Shown here: one piece after another, positions 6,155 to 12,445 of the stretch
Layout: every line of letters begins with the position of its first letter
How positions within the stretch are numbered: position 1 is the first letter of the stretch
From: Sphingobacteriaceae bacterium
Lineage (GTDB): Bacteria > Bacteroidota > Bacteroidia > Sphingobacteriales > Sphingobacteriaceae
Assembly (NCBI GenBank): GCA_947460275.1
Contig: CANHHZ010000039.1
Location: 1-12,688 of the forward strand
Length of the DNA: 12,688 bases
Direction of reading: 5' to 3'
Position numbers and translations under genes: made by a program
Notes under the pieces: generated by a model
Seen by the model: only the letters and a program-made list of their open reading frames with translations
Told to the model about the DNA's origin: nothing
Database searches by the model: none

Positions 6155-6208
6155 GTTGTGGGTCTAGCGGTTGTAACAACAAGTTATTTACAACATTGAT
6201 CCCAAAAC
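6155..6208. repeat. Nested inverted repeats in the rplP-rpmC gap
   Basis: The inner repeat GTTGTAA (6170-6176) / TTACAAC (6188-6194) is perfect over 7 bp with an 11-nt loop. It is framed by GTTGTGGG (6155-6162) and CCCAAAAC (6201-6208), which pair at seven of eight positions. Together they could fold into a long hairpin with an internal loop in the minus-strand mRNA. No T tract follows, so a terminator is unlikely; a processing, stability or regulatory element is possible. Confidence 0.45.
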
Positions 6209-6212
6209 TTTT

Positions 6213-6635
6213 TTATGCTTCTACGTAATCTCTACGTACTACAAATTTTGTTTGAATTGGTAACTTTTGAGCTGCAAGTCTCAATGCTTCTTTAGCAATT
6301 TCTAAAGGCACACCTTCTGCTTCAAAAATTATACGTCCGGGTCTAACAACGGCTACCCAATATTCGGGAGCACCCTTACCTTTACCCATACGTACTTCAG
6401 CTGGTTTTTTAGTTACCGGTTTATCCGGGAAAATTCTAATCCAAACTTGACCTTCACGTTTCATGAAACGAGTTACCGCAATACGGGCTGCCTCTATCTG
6501 GCGACTTGTAATCCAAGTGGCCTCTAAAGATTTAATCCCGAAAGAACCGAATGATAATTCAGCACCACGAGTTGCTAAACCTTTCATTCTGCCCTTTTGC
6601 ATCTTTCTGAACTTCGTTCTTTTTGGCTGTAACAT
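6213..6635 (-). CDS. rplP: 50S ribosomal protein L16 (uL16)
   Basis: L16 is a late-assembly protein that helps position A-site tRNA in the large subunit and contacts helices 38 and 89 of 23S rRNA. The 140 residues are standard. MLQPKRTKFRKMQKGRMKG is the conserved start, with FGSFGIKSLEATWITSRQIE (about residues 29-48), the RKxPxxKKPAEVRMGKGKG-like KPVTKKPAEVRMGKGKGAPE and VRPGRIIFEAEGV all clear. The motif PAEVRMGKGKG is the loop that reaches the peptidyl-transferase centre. It lies 34 nt after rpsC. Confidence 0.98.
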   Translation of the reverse strand: MLQPKRTKFRKMQKGRMKGLATRGAELSFGSFGIKSLEATWITSRQIEAARIAVTRFMKREGQVWIRIFPDKPVTKKPAEVRMGKGKGAPEYWVAVVRPGRIIFEAEGVPLEIAKEALRLAAQKLPIQTKFVVRRDYVEA

Positions 6636-6669
6636 TTTATTTTAATATTATCGTTAAACGATCTGTTAA

Positions 6670-7506
6670 CTATTTACGAGGGCCTCTATTGCCACCGCCT
6701 TTATTATCTCTTCCGGCAGCGCCTTGAGCAGGACGACCACCACCAGGGCGTTTGTCGTTTCTTCTGTCTCCGCCACCTCTATTGTCTCTTCCACCGTCTC
6801 TACCGCCAAAAGCACCTTGAGGTCTGTCACCTTTACCTGGAGCATTGCTCGCCGCACCGATGTTTGGCGAAAGATCACGTTTACCGTAAACTTCACCTTT
6901 ACAGATCCATACTTTAACACCTATTTTACCATAAGTAGTTAAAGCTTCTGCTAATGCGTAGTCAATATCAGCACGGAAAGTATGCAAAGGAATTCTTCCC
7001 TCTTTATACTGTTCGCTACGAGCCATTTCAGCACCGCCTAAACGACCAGAAGTCATTATTTTGATACCTTCTGCGCCCATACGCATCGTTGATGCAATGG
7101 TTGTTTTCATTGCTCTACGGAAAGAAATTCTAGCTTCTAATTGTTTTGCAACGCCTTCGGCTACCAATTGAGCATCAAGTTCTGGGCGTTTAATTTCAAA
7201 GATGTTAATTTGAATTTCCTTTTTAGTCAATTTCTTTAACTCTTCTTTGATTTTATCAACCTCCTGACCTGCTTTACCAATTACAATACCCGGACGTGCA
7301 GTGTGAATAGTTACCGTGATACGTTTTAACGTACGTTCGATGACTACTTTAGCTACACCGCCTTTTGCAATACGTGCAGAAAGATATTTTCTTATTTTTT
7401 CGTCCTCAACTAATTTATCAGCATAGTTGTTGCCACCGAACCAGTTAGAATCCCAACCTCTGATGATACCTAACCTGTTACCTATTGGATGTGCTTTTTG
7501 TCCCAT
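6670..7506 (-). CDS. rpsC: 30S ribosomal protein S3 (uS3) with a long Gly/Arg-rich C-terminal tail
   Basis: S3 lies at the mRNA entry of the small subunit and takes part in mRNA unwinding with S4 and S5. MGQKAHPIGNRLGIIRGWDS is the conserved N-terminus. A KH domain follows, with the GxxG loop seen as GIVIGKAGQEVDKI (about residues 73-86), and the C-terminal domain carries ARSEQYKEGRIPLHTFRADI and GKIGVKVWICKGEVYGKRD. The protein is 278 residues, against 233 in E. coli. The excess is a low-complexity tail from about residue 212, rich in Gly, Arg, Asp, Asn and Lys, with repeated GRD, RGG and GGG elements. The tail is probably disordered and RNA-binding in character. The gene lies between rplV (5-nt gap) and rplP. 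The frame is intact to the tail end. Confidence 0.98.
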   Translation of the reverse strand: MGQKAHPIGNRLGIIRGWDSNWFGGNNYADKLVEDEKIRKYLSARIAKGGVAKVVIERTLKRITVTIHTARPGIVIGKAGQEVDKIKEELKKLTKKEIQINIFEIKRPELDAQLVAEGVAKQLEARISFRRAMKTTIASTMRMGAEGIKIMTSGRLGGAEMARSEQYKEGRIPLHTFRADIDYALAEALTTYGKIGVKVWICKGEVYGKRDLSPNIGAASNAPGKGDRPQGAFGGRDGGRDNRGGGDRRNDKRPGGGRPAQGAAGRDNKGGGNRGPRK

Positions 7507-7511
7507 GTCTG

Positions 7512-7874
7512 TTAATTAGTTTGAGTTTCAACGTTTTTACTATCTACTACTAAGGTAACGTGGTTTGAACGTTTACGTATTCTGTAACCACGGCCTTGAG
7601 GTGCTGGTCTAAGTCTTTTTAACTGACGACCGCCACCTACCATTATCGTTTTCACGTATAATTGGTTTTCTTCAGGGCGAGAGCCTTCATTTTTAGCTTC
7701 CCAATTTTTGATAGCTGATAACAAAAGTTTTTCAACCCTTATTGCCGCATCTTTATTGGTGAATTTTAAAATGCTTAATGCTTTCTCTACACGCTCACCT
7801 CTGATCAGATCTACAACCAAACGCATTTTACGTGGTGAGGTTGGACAATTGTTTAATTTCGCTAGTGCTTCCAT
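7512..7874 (-). CDS. rplV: 50S ribosomal protein L22 (uL22)
   Basis: L22 is an early assembly protein whose extended beta-hairpin lines the constriction of the peptide exit tunnel opposite L4, the site sensed by stalling peptides and by macrolides. The 120 residues are slightly longer than in E. coli (110). The globular part reads NNCPTSPRKMRLVVDLIRGE and ALSILKFTNKDAAIRVEKLL, and the hairpin tip region is VGGGRQLKRLRPAPQGRGYR followed by IRKRSNHVTLVV. These are the diagnostic blocks. It follows rpsS by 7 nt and precedes rpsC by 5 nt. Confidence 0.98.
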   Translation of the reverse strand: MEALAKLNNCPTSPRKMRLVVDLIRGERVEKALSILKFTNKDAAIRVEKLLLSAIKNWEAKNEGSRPEENQLYVKTIMVGGGRQLKRLRPAPQGRGYRIRKRSNHVTLVVDSKNVETQTN

Positions 7875-7881
7875 CTCTTAA

Positions 7882-8148
7882 TTATTTTTTCTTTTCAGAG
7901 TGACCCCTAAATGTTCTGGTTGGAGCAAACTCTCCCAGCTTGTGACCAACCATGTTTTCTGTTACGTATACCGGAATAAATTTATTACCGTTATGTACTG
8001 CAAATGTATGACCAACAAAATCTGGTGAAATCATTGATCTGCGTGACCAAGTTTTGATTACAGACTTTTTGCCTGAATCATTCATAGAGACTACTTTTTT
8101 CTCTACGTTATGGTCAATATAAGGTCCTTTTTTTATTGAACGAGCCAT
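7882..8148 (-). CDS. rpsS: 30S ribosomal protein S19 (uS19)
   Basis: S19 is in the head of the small subunit, paired with S13, and approaches the A-site tRNA and the inter-subunit bridge. The 88 residues are typical. MARSIKKGPYIDHNVEKKV at the start, KTWSRRSMISPDFVGHTFAV in the centre (about residues 33-52) and VTENMVGHKLGEFAPTRTF near the end, then RGHSEKKK, form the near-universal S19 pattern. Its ATG overlaps the rplB stop by one base (TAATG), which points to translational coupling with L2, its normal upstream neighbour. Confidence 0.99.
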   Translation of the reverse strand: MARSIKKGPYIDHNVEKKVVSMNDSGKKSVIKTWSRRSMISPDFVGHTFAVHNGNKFIPVYVTENMVGHKLGEFAPTRTFRGHSEKKK

Positions 8149-8972
8149 TATTTCTTCCTTTTCTCTATGATGAAACGATTTGAGTATTTTTTAAGTGAGC
8201 GGGTTTTGAAACCTTTTGAGTAAACGCCATTTCTTGAACGAGGCTGACCTCCTGAAGAACGACCTTCACCACCACCCATTGGGTGATCTACTGGGTTCAT
8301 CGCTACTGGACGAGTTCTAGGGCGGCGACCTAACCAACGGCTACGTCCTGCTTTACCTAATACTTCGTTAGCATGATCTGAATTAGAAACTGCACCAATA
8401 GTTGCTAAACAAGTAACCAAGATAGATCTTACTTCACCTGAAGGCATTTTAATGGTTGCATATTTACCATCTCTAGCTGCTAATTGTGCGTAAGCACCAG
8501 CGCTACGTGCCAATTGAGCACCTTTACCTGGATGGATTTCTAAATTGTGCACAATAGATCCTAGTGGAATATTGGCCAATTTCATTGTGTTTCCTACTTC
8601 TGGAGCAGCTTTGTCACCCGAAAGCACTGTTTGTCCCACTTGCAATCCCTCAGGAGCAATAATGTAACGCTTCTCGCCATCTGCGTAGTGCAATAATGCA
8701 ATACGAGCGGTACGGTTTGGATCGTATTCAACAGTAGCTACTGTTGCAGGAATATCAAATTTATCGCGTTTAAAATCGATTAAACGGTAAGATTTTTTAT
8801 GACCACCGCCCATGTAGCGCATTGTCATTTTTCCTGTATTGTTACGACCTCCCGATTTTTTGGAAGATACAACCAATGATTTTTCGGGCTTGGTTGCTGT
8901 AATCTCCGTGAAGCTTGCGCCAACCCTAAAACGGGTTCCGGGAGTGACTGGTTTAAATTTTCTTAAGCCCAT
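8148..8972 (-). CDS. rplB: 50S ribosomal protein L2 (uL2)
   Basis: L2 is one of the largest and most conserved large-subunit proteins, needed for subunit joining, tRNA binding and peptidyl transfer. At 274 residues it has normal length. MGLRKFKPVTPGTRFRV starts the protein; RNNTGKMTMRYMGGGHKKSY (about residues 44-63), YDPNRTARIALLHYADGEKR, LGSIVHNLEIHPGKGAQLAR and GRRPRTRPVAMNPVDHP follow. The functionally important VDHP His is present; the next position is Met (DHPMGGGEG) where E. coli has a second His. That change is, to my knowledge, common in Bacteroidota. The stop overlaps the rpsS start. Confidence 0.99.
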   Translation of the reverse strand: MGLRKFKPVTPGTRFRVGASFTEITATKPEKSLVVSSKKSGGRNNTGKMTMRYMGGGHKKSYRLIDFKRDKFDIPATVATVEYDPNRTARIALLHYADGEKRYIIAPEGLQVGQTVLSGDKAAPEVGNTMKLANIPLGSIVHNLEIHPGKGAQLARSAGAYAQLAARDGKYATIKMPSGEVRSILVTCLATIGAVSNSDHANEVLGKAGRSRWLGRRPRTRPVAMNPVDHPMGGGEGRSSGGQPRSRNGVYSKGFKTRSLKKYSNRFIIEKRKK

Positions 8973-8995
8973 AGTTATAAATTATTCAATTATTA

Positions 8996-9286
8996 TTAAA
9001 TATTCGCGTAATAATCTATTGTTTCCCCATCTTTTAGGGTAACAATAGCTTTTTTGTATTTAGGCGTACGGCCTGTTACTAAACCACCTTTAGTATTTCT
9101 TGATTTAGTTTTACCATCTACCACCATTGTGTTTAAAGCAACGATGTTTACACCATACATTTTCTCTATAGCCGATTTGATCTGCAACTTATTAGCTCTA
9201 TGATCTACTCTAAAAGTAAAACGGTTAGCTTTTTCAGTTAACGCAGAAGCTTTTTCGGTTAATATTGGTTTTTGTAAAATTTCCAT
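8996..9286 (-). CDS. rplW: 50S ribosomal protein L23 (uL23)
   Basis: L23 lies at the exit of the peptide tunnel and is the docking site for trigger factor and SRP. The protein starts MEILQKPILTEKAS, the standard L23 opening, and carries FRVDHRANKLQIKSAIEKMY (about residues 25-44), GVNIVALNTM and GRTPKYKKAIVTLKDGETID. The ATG at 9286 gives 96 residues, normal for the family, and lies one base past the rplD stop. A TTG at 9298 would add only four residues (…PSN) and overlap rplD; I chose the ATG because the family start MExLxKPxxTEK begins there. A purine-rich GGAGGAGG inside the rplD end is 15 nt or more from this ATG and is probably just coding. Confidence 0.96.
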   Translation of the reverse strand: MEILQKPILTEKASALTEKANRFTFRVDHRANKLQIKSAIEKMYGVNIVALNTMVVDGKTKSRNTKGGLVTGRTPKYKKAIVTLKDGETIDYYANI

Positions 9287-9287
9287 A

Positions 9288-9917
9288 TTACTTGGCAAAT
9301 GCCTCCTCCAATGTTTTAAGCGAATTTGCAGTTAACAAAAGTTTAGTCGCGTTTAATACATCATATGTATTTAACTGATCTGCGGTGATCACTTTTGCTT
9401 TCTGGATATTTCTGCTTGATAAATAGATATTATTATTTTGTGCAGGCAAAACCAATAACGTTTTCTCTCCGGCTAAATTTAATGCATCAACCAAATTGAT
9501 GTAGTTTTTAGTTTTAATGTTATCAAAAGTAAAATCTTCTAACACTACCACGCTATTATCTTGCGCTTTGTAAGCTAAAGCTGATTTACGAGCTAAAGAT
9601 TTTAATTTTTTGTTTAGTTTAAAACTATAGTCTCTTGGCTGAGGACCAAAAACACGACCACCACCATTGAACAATGGAGATTTAATGCTTCCGGCACGTG
9701 CGCCGCCTGTACCTTTTTGTTTATATAATTTACGGGTAGAACCTGCAATTTCGTTACGTTGTTTAGATTTGTGCGTTCCCTGACGTTGGTTAGCCAAATA
9801 TTGTTTCACATCTAAATAAATCGCGTGGTCGCTTGGGGTAATACCAAATACCGACTCAGAAAGTTGCACCTTGGCACCTGTCTCTTTTCCTGAAATGTTT
9901 TTTACTTTAACTTCCAT
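9288..9917 (-). CDS. rplD: 50S ribosomal protein L4 (uL4)
   Basis: L4 is an assembly initiator whose long loop reaches the exit tunnel constriction opposite L22. In E. coli it also represses the S10 operon by binding the leader upstream of rpsJ. The 209 residues are typical. The loop region is unmistakable: GTHKSKQRNEIAGSTRKLYK then QKGTGGARAGSIKSPLFNGG and GRVFGPQPRDYSFKLNKKLK (about residues 52-106). The C-terminal globular domain has ALNLAGEKTLLVLPAQ and ends TLEEAFAK. It follows rplC by 4 nt. If L4 regulates its operon here, the target should be the leader before rplC at about 10540-10611, since rpsJ is in a different unit. Confidence 0.98.
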   Translation of the reverse strand: MEVKVKNISGKETGAKVQLSESVFGITPSDHAIYLDVKQYLANQRQGTHKSKQRNEIAGSTRKLYKQKGTGGARAGSIKSPLFNGGGRVFGPQPRDYSFKLNKKLKSLARKSALAYKAQDNSVVVLEDFTFDNIKTKNYINLVDALNLAGEKTLLVLPAQNNNIYLSSRNIQKAKVITADQLNTYDVLNATKLLLTANSLKTLEEAFAK

Positions 9918-9921
9918 CTGC

Positions 9922-10539
9922 TTACTTATCTAAGATTACGTAAGAACCTTTAGCTCCTGGAATGGAACCACTAACTACAACTAAGTTTTGCTCAGTATAA
10001 ACTTTCAAAACTTGTAGGTTTTGAATTTTTACTCTGTCACCACCAGTTCTTCCTGCCATACGCATACCTTTAAATACACGAGCTGGATACGATGCAGCAC
10101 CCAATGAACCTGGAGCACGCAACCTGTTGTGCTGACCGTGAGTTTGACCACCCACACCACCAAAACCGTGACGCTTTACTACACCTTGAAAACCTTTACC
10201 TTTTGAGGTACCTACAACATCAACAAAATCACCTTCGCTGAAAATGTTTACAGTTACCGTATCGCCTAAATTTAACGATTCTTCAAACTGACCAAACTCA
10301 ACTAATTTGCGTTTTGGGGTTGTGTTTGCTTTCGCAAAGTGACCTTTTAAAGGTTGTGTTGTGTTTTTTTCTTTGGCCTCATCATATCCCAGTTGAACTG
10401 AAACATAGCCATCTTTCTCTTCGGTCTTAACTTGTGTTACTACACAAGGTCCAGCTTCGATCACTGTACAAGGAATATTTCTTCCTTCAGCGTCAAAAAT
10501 GCTGGTCATTCCTACTTTTTTTCCAATAATACCTGACAT
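9922..10539 (-). CDS. rplC: 50S ribosomal protein L3 (uL3)
   Basis: L3 is one of two assembly initiators of the large subunit; its loop reaches the peptidyl-transferase centre. MSGIIGKKVGMTSIFDAEGR at the start, VGTSKGKGFQGVVKRHGFGG in the middle (about residues 109-128) and the loop GQTHGQHNRLRAPGSLGAAS then YPARVFKGMRMAGRTGGDRV identify it. The 205 residues are normal. In the PGSIGQ motif of E. coli the Gln is methylated by PrmB; here that position reads Ala (PGSLGA), so this modification is likely absent. rplC is the first gene after a strong promoter and leader, and so begins the long S10-spc transcription unit in this genome. Confidence 0.98.
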   Translation of the reverse strand: MSGIIGKKVGMTSIFDAEGRNIPCTVIEAGPCVVTQVKTEEKDGYVSVQLGYDEAKEKNTTQPLKGHFAKANTTPKRKLVEFGQFEESLNLGDTVTVNIFSEGDFVDVVGTSKGKGFQGVVKRHGFGGVGGQTHGQHNRLRAPGSLGAASYPARVFKGMRMAGRTGGDRVKIQNLQVLKVYTEQNLVVVSGSIPGAKGSYVILDK

Positions 10540-10556
10540 TTTCTATTTTAATTTAA

Positions 10557-10611
10557 CACCCATCGAAGCAGTAGGGCTTCGTTCAAGGTGGATACACATC
10601 CCTATTAAGGG
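10557..10611 (-). promoter_or_regulatory. Structured leader RNA upstream of rplC
   Basis: Between the expected transcription start near 10610 and the rplC ATG, the minus-strand RNA can fold into three successive elements. These are CCCT/AGGG (10600-10603 with 10608-10611), GGAT/ATCC (10590-10593 with 10598-10601), and a two-part hairpin with inner CGAAGC/GCTTCG (10564-10569 with 10576-10581) framed by CACC/GGTG (10557-10560 with 10587-10590). The first two compete for bases 10600-10601 and are weak; the last is the best. No T tract follows, so it is not a terminator. A ribosomal-protein binding leader is the natural hypothesis. Confidence 0.5.
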
Positions 10612-10615
10612 AGGG

Positions 10616-10646
10616 CAAAAATAGAAAATAATTCTTAATATTCAAA
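10616..10646 (-). promoter_or_regulatory. Main S10-spc promoter, Bacteroidota type
   Basis: The minus strand shows TTTG at 10646-10643, a 19-nt spacer, and TATTTTTG at 10623-10616. Both boxes match the Bacteroidota consensus (TTTG about -33, TAnnTTTG about -7) exactly, with the standard spacing. The start should fall about 5-8 nt further on, near 10610, giving a leader of roughly 70 nt to rplC. This is the best promoter in the window and probably drives the whole rplC-to-secY series. Confidence 0.85.
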
Positions 10647-10717
10647 CAGTTAGCTAATTATTTTTTCAAATAATTACAATTATTTTGATAAGTCGTTTAA
10701 AAGCTACAAAAAAAGGT

Positions 10718-11113
10718 TTAATGGACTCCCTCAAAATGCGAACTTAAAAAGATGATCAATAATACTAAGGTGCCAATGGTAACATATAAATAATCTTTTT
10801 CCTTTAAAAAGCTTACTACAGCAAATATCACCCTTATAATAGGCATAAAAATAAGCAACAATACACCTAGTTGAACAATAGCTAATCCGTCGCCAATTGT
10901 TAATCCATTCAAGATAGTTGGAACAGAAATATAGGTAGTGTCTTGTGGTTTAAAAACATCAAAAAGTACTTTTGGATTTGCTTTGCTATATAAAAACACC
11001 ACACCTCCCAAAACTATGGTAGCTGTGGCTAACCAAACACCAATGCGCATTACGTTGGCTAAAGCATACTGCATATTTTTGTCCGTGTCATTTTTTTTAA
11101 ATTGCTGCTCCAT
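10718..11113 (-). CDS. DUF1634 family small membrane protein
   Basis: This 131-residue protein has a hydrophilic N-terminus (about 1-20), then three likely membrane helices at about 25-42 (GVWLATATIVLGGVVFLY), 76-103 (containing AIVQLGVLLLIFMPIIRVIF) and 108-125 (YLYVTIGTLVLLIIFLSS). The pattern RIGVWLATxxIxxG, GDGLAIVQLGVLLLIFMPIIRV and the final helix fit DUF1634, a family of unknown function often encoded next to TauE/SafE permeases. That pairing is seen here: the ATG is 4 nt past the permease stop. It is therefore probably an accessory subunit or partner of that permease; this is inference from gene context. No convincing terminator follows: after the stop there is a run of seven T but no good stem, so some transcription may continue into rplC. 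Confidence 0.85.
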   Translation of the reverse strand: MEQQFKKNDTDKNMQYALANVMRIGVWLATATIVLGGVVFLYSKANPKVLFDVFKPQDTTYISVPTILNGLTIGDGLAIVQLGVLLLIFMPIIRVIFAVVSFLKEKDYLYVTIGTLVLLIIFLSSHFEGVH

Positions 11114-11117
11114 TCAC

Positions 11118-11948
11118 TTACCCTATTAATCCTTTATAAATCATTTGCAGCCCCAAAAAAGTAACAACAATTGCGAAAAAGAATTTTAGCCTGTCGGTTT
11201 TGGTTCTGATTAATATTTTTGAGCCAACGGTAGCGCCACCAATCACCCCTATAGCTACGGGCATAGCGATGATGGGATCTATTTGTCCCCGGTGCAAATA
11301 AACCAATGCACTGGCCGCAGCGGTTATCCCTATCATAAAGTTACTCGTAGTGGTAGATACCTTGAATGGAATTCGCATGATATTATCCATACCTATTACT
11401 TTAAGTGCACCAGAGCCTATTCCTAAAAGCCCGGAAAGGGTGCCTGCTACAAACATCATTACAAAACCACCAATCACATTGTGTACCGTGTAGTAAACCA
11501 CACCATCGGGAGTTGGATAGCTTCCATTAAGATTGAAAAATCTGGCAAGCACACTTGTTGACTTGCTATGAAGATGATCTTTTCGTTTTTTGAGCATCAT
11601 AAAGGAAGAAAAAAGCAGAATTAATCCAAAGATAACTACAATAGCGCTTGGGTTTACGTAAGCGGATAGTGTTACGCCAACTATAGCGCTCAATGTAGTA
11701 GCTATAGCCAAAAACATAGCTATTCTTACGTTGCTTATCCCTTCTTTAACATAAGTAGCAGCGGCACCTGAGGAAGTAGCTATTACCGAAATGATAGAAG
11801 CACCGATAGCATAATGAATATCTACACCTAAGCCTAAGGTAAGCAAAGGGATAACGATTACTCCTCCGCCTAATCCGGTTAAAGAACCAACTAAGCCTGC
11901 AAGAAATGCACCAACAAGTACGATTATGATAAACAGCAGCACTGACAT
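11118..11948 (-). CDS. TauE/SafE (TSUP) family membrane permease
   Basis: TSUP proteins are inner-membrane carriers linked to export or uptake of sulfite, sulfonates, organosulfur compounds or other anions; the substrate here cannot be read from sequence. The 276-residue protein shows the internal duplication of the family: GSLTGLGGGVIVIPLLTLGL at about 21-40 and GTLSGLLGIGSGALKVIGMD at about 169-188, each followed by a helix with a Ser/Thr-rich stretch (SIISVIATSSGAAATY; KVSTTTSNFMIGITAAASAL). Around eight membrane segments are visible, with a basic, hydrophilic loop at about 119-155. ATG 11948 is the only usable start, since the frame closes at 11978 upstream with no other ATG, GTG or TTG. 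It is paired with the DUF1634 gene and sits between rpsJ and rplC, an unusual place. Confidence 0.93.
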   Translation of the reverse strand: MSVLLFIIIVLVGAFLAGLVGSLTGLGGGVIVIPLLTLGLGVDIHYAIGASIISVIATSSGAAATYVKEGISNVRIAMFLAIATTLSAIVGVTLSAYVNPSAIVVIFGLILLFSSFMMLKKRKDHLHSKSTSVLARFFNLNGSYPTPDGVVYYTVHNVIGGFVMMFVAGTLSGLLGIGSGALKVIGMDNIMRIPFKVSTTTSNFMIGITAAASALVYLHRGQIDPIIAMPVAIGVIGGATVGSKILIRTKTDRLKFFFAIVVTFLGLQMIYKGLIG

Positions 11949-11952
11949 TAGG

Positions 11953-11960
11953 CAAAGATA
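11953..11960 (-). promoter_or_regulatory. Possible promoter box directly before the TSUP gene
   Basis: The minus strand reads TATCTTTG, an exact TAnnTTTG box, ending only 4 nt before the ATG. No good TTTG is found 19-21 nt upstream. If it is used, the transcript would begin at or within a few bases of the start codon, that is, a leaderless or nearly leaderless mRNA. It lies after the rpsJ terminator, so some promoter for the two-gene unit is expected in this gap and this is the only box I see. Confidence 0.4.
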
Positions 11961-12024
11961 AGTTTGTTGAGGAGATTATTGTTAAAAATCTATTTCCACA
12001 ATTACAATCAAAATACTGCCCACA

Positions 12025-12060
12025 AAAAAAGCCCTTAGAAAAATAGGCTAAGGGCTTTTT
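12025..12060 (-). terminator. Intrinsic terminator after rpsJ
   Basis: The 8-bp GC-rich inverted repeat GCCCTTAG (12031-12038) / CTAAGGGC (12048-12055) with a 9-nt loop is flanked by A and T runs that extend the stem by at least five pairs. On the minus strand the stem ends in TTTTTTT, the form of a rho-independent terminator; on the plus strand it also has T runs and could act in both directions. It lies 18 nt past the rpsJ stop and should end the str transcription unit. Confidence 0.88.
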
Positions 12061-12077
12061 GTTTTTTTATAAAATCG

Positions 12078-12383
12078 TTAAACTTTGATTTCTACTTCAA
12101 CACCGCTAGGCAATTCAAGTTTCATCAAAGCATCAACTGTTTTAGAGTTAGAGCTATAAATATCTAATAGACGTTTATAGGCACACAATTGAAATTGCTC
12201 ACGTGCTTTTTTGTTTACGTGTGGTGAACGCAAAACAGTGAAAATTTTCTTTTCTGTTGGCAACGGAATTGGTCCGCTAACTACTGCACCCGTAGGTTTT
12301 ACAGTTTTAACAATTTTCTCAGCAGATTTATCTACCAAGTTGTAATCGTAAGATTTTAATTTAATTCTAATTCTTTGGCTCAT
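12078..12383 (-). CDS. rpsJ: 30S ribosomal protein S10 (uS10)
   Basis: S10 is in the head of the small subunit; as NusE it also joins NusB in transcription antitermination. The 101 residues are normal. MSQRIRIKLKSYDYNLVDKS at the start, SGPIPLPTEKKIFTVLRSPH (about residues 36-55), VNKKAREQFQLCAYKRLLDI and the C-terminal LELPSGVEVEIKV identify it. In the classical S10 operon rpsJ is followed directly by rplC. Here it is followed by a strong terminator and the two transporter genes, so it belongs transcriptionally with fusA. No promoter box is found in the 105-nt gap between fusA and rpsJ, but two hairpins are. Confidence 0.99.
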   Translation of the reverse strand: MSQRIRIKLKSYDYNLVDKSAEKIVKTVKPTGAVVSGPIPLPTEKKIFTVLRSPHVNKKAREQFQLCAYKRLLDIYSSNSKTVDALMKLELPSGVEVEIKV

Positions 12384-12403
12384 GTTGTTTTTAATTATGA
12401 CGA

Positions 12404-12427
12404 CCTGTTAGAGCTATTAATAACAGG
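12404..12427. repeat. Hairpin just upstream of rpsJ
   Basis: CCTGTTA (12404-12410) and TAACAGG (12421-12427) form a perfect 7-bp inverted repeat with a 10-nt loop, ending 20 nt before the rpsJ ATG on the transcribed strand. No T tract follows it. Its distance from the start suits a role in translation control or mRNA stability, but nothing proves that. Confidence 0.45.
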
Positions 12428-12445
12428 CGATCGGGTTTATTTTTT

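Noticed and set aside
6666..6920. Open frame on the minus strand overlapping the end of rpsC
   Set aside because: It is a shifted-frame shadow of the Gly/Arg-rich S3 tail, with Val/Glu-rich low-complexity translation and no family resemblance; S3 itself is intact through this stretch.
9284..9298. TTG at 9298 as the rplW start (100 residues)
   Set aside because: The L23 family start MEILQKPILTEK begins at the ATG at 9286, one base past the rplD stop; the TTG would add only four residues and overlap rplD.
10703..10717. T run after the DUF1634 gene as a terminator
   Set aside because: Seven T follow the stop closely, but no stem of useful length precedes them; a terminator cannot be supported.
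11746..11955. Open frame overlapping the start of the TSUP gene
   Set aside because: Its Cys/Arg/Tyr-rich translation is typical of a wrong frame in a membrane-protein gene; the TSUP frame has clear family motifs.
10718..11960. The TSUP/DUF1634 pair as a recent mobile insertion
   Set aside because: No transposase, integrase, terminal repeats or target duplication are visible and its base composition looks like its neighbours; it may be an old part of this locus.
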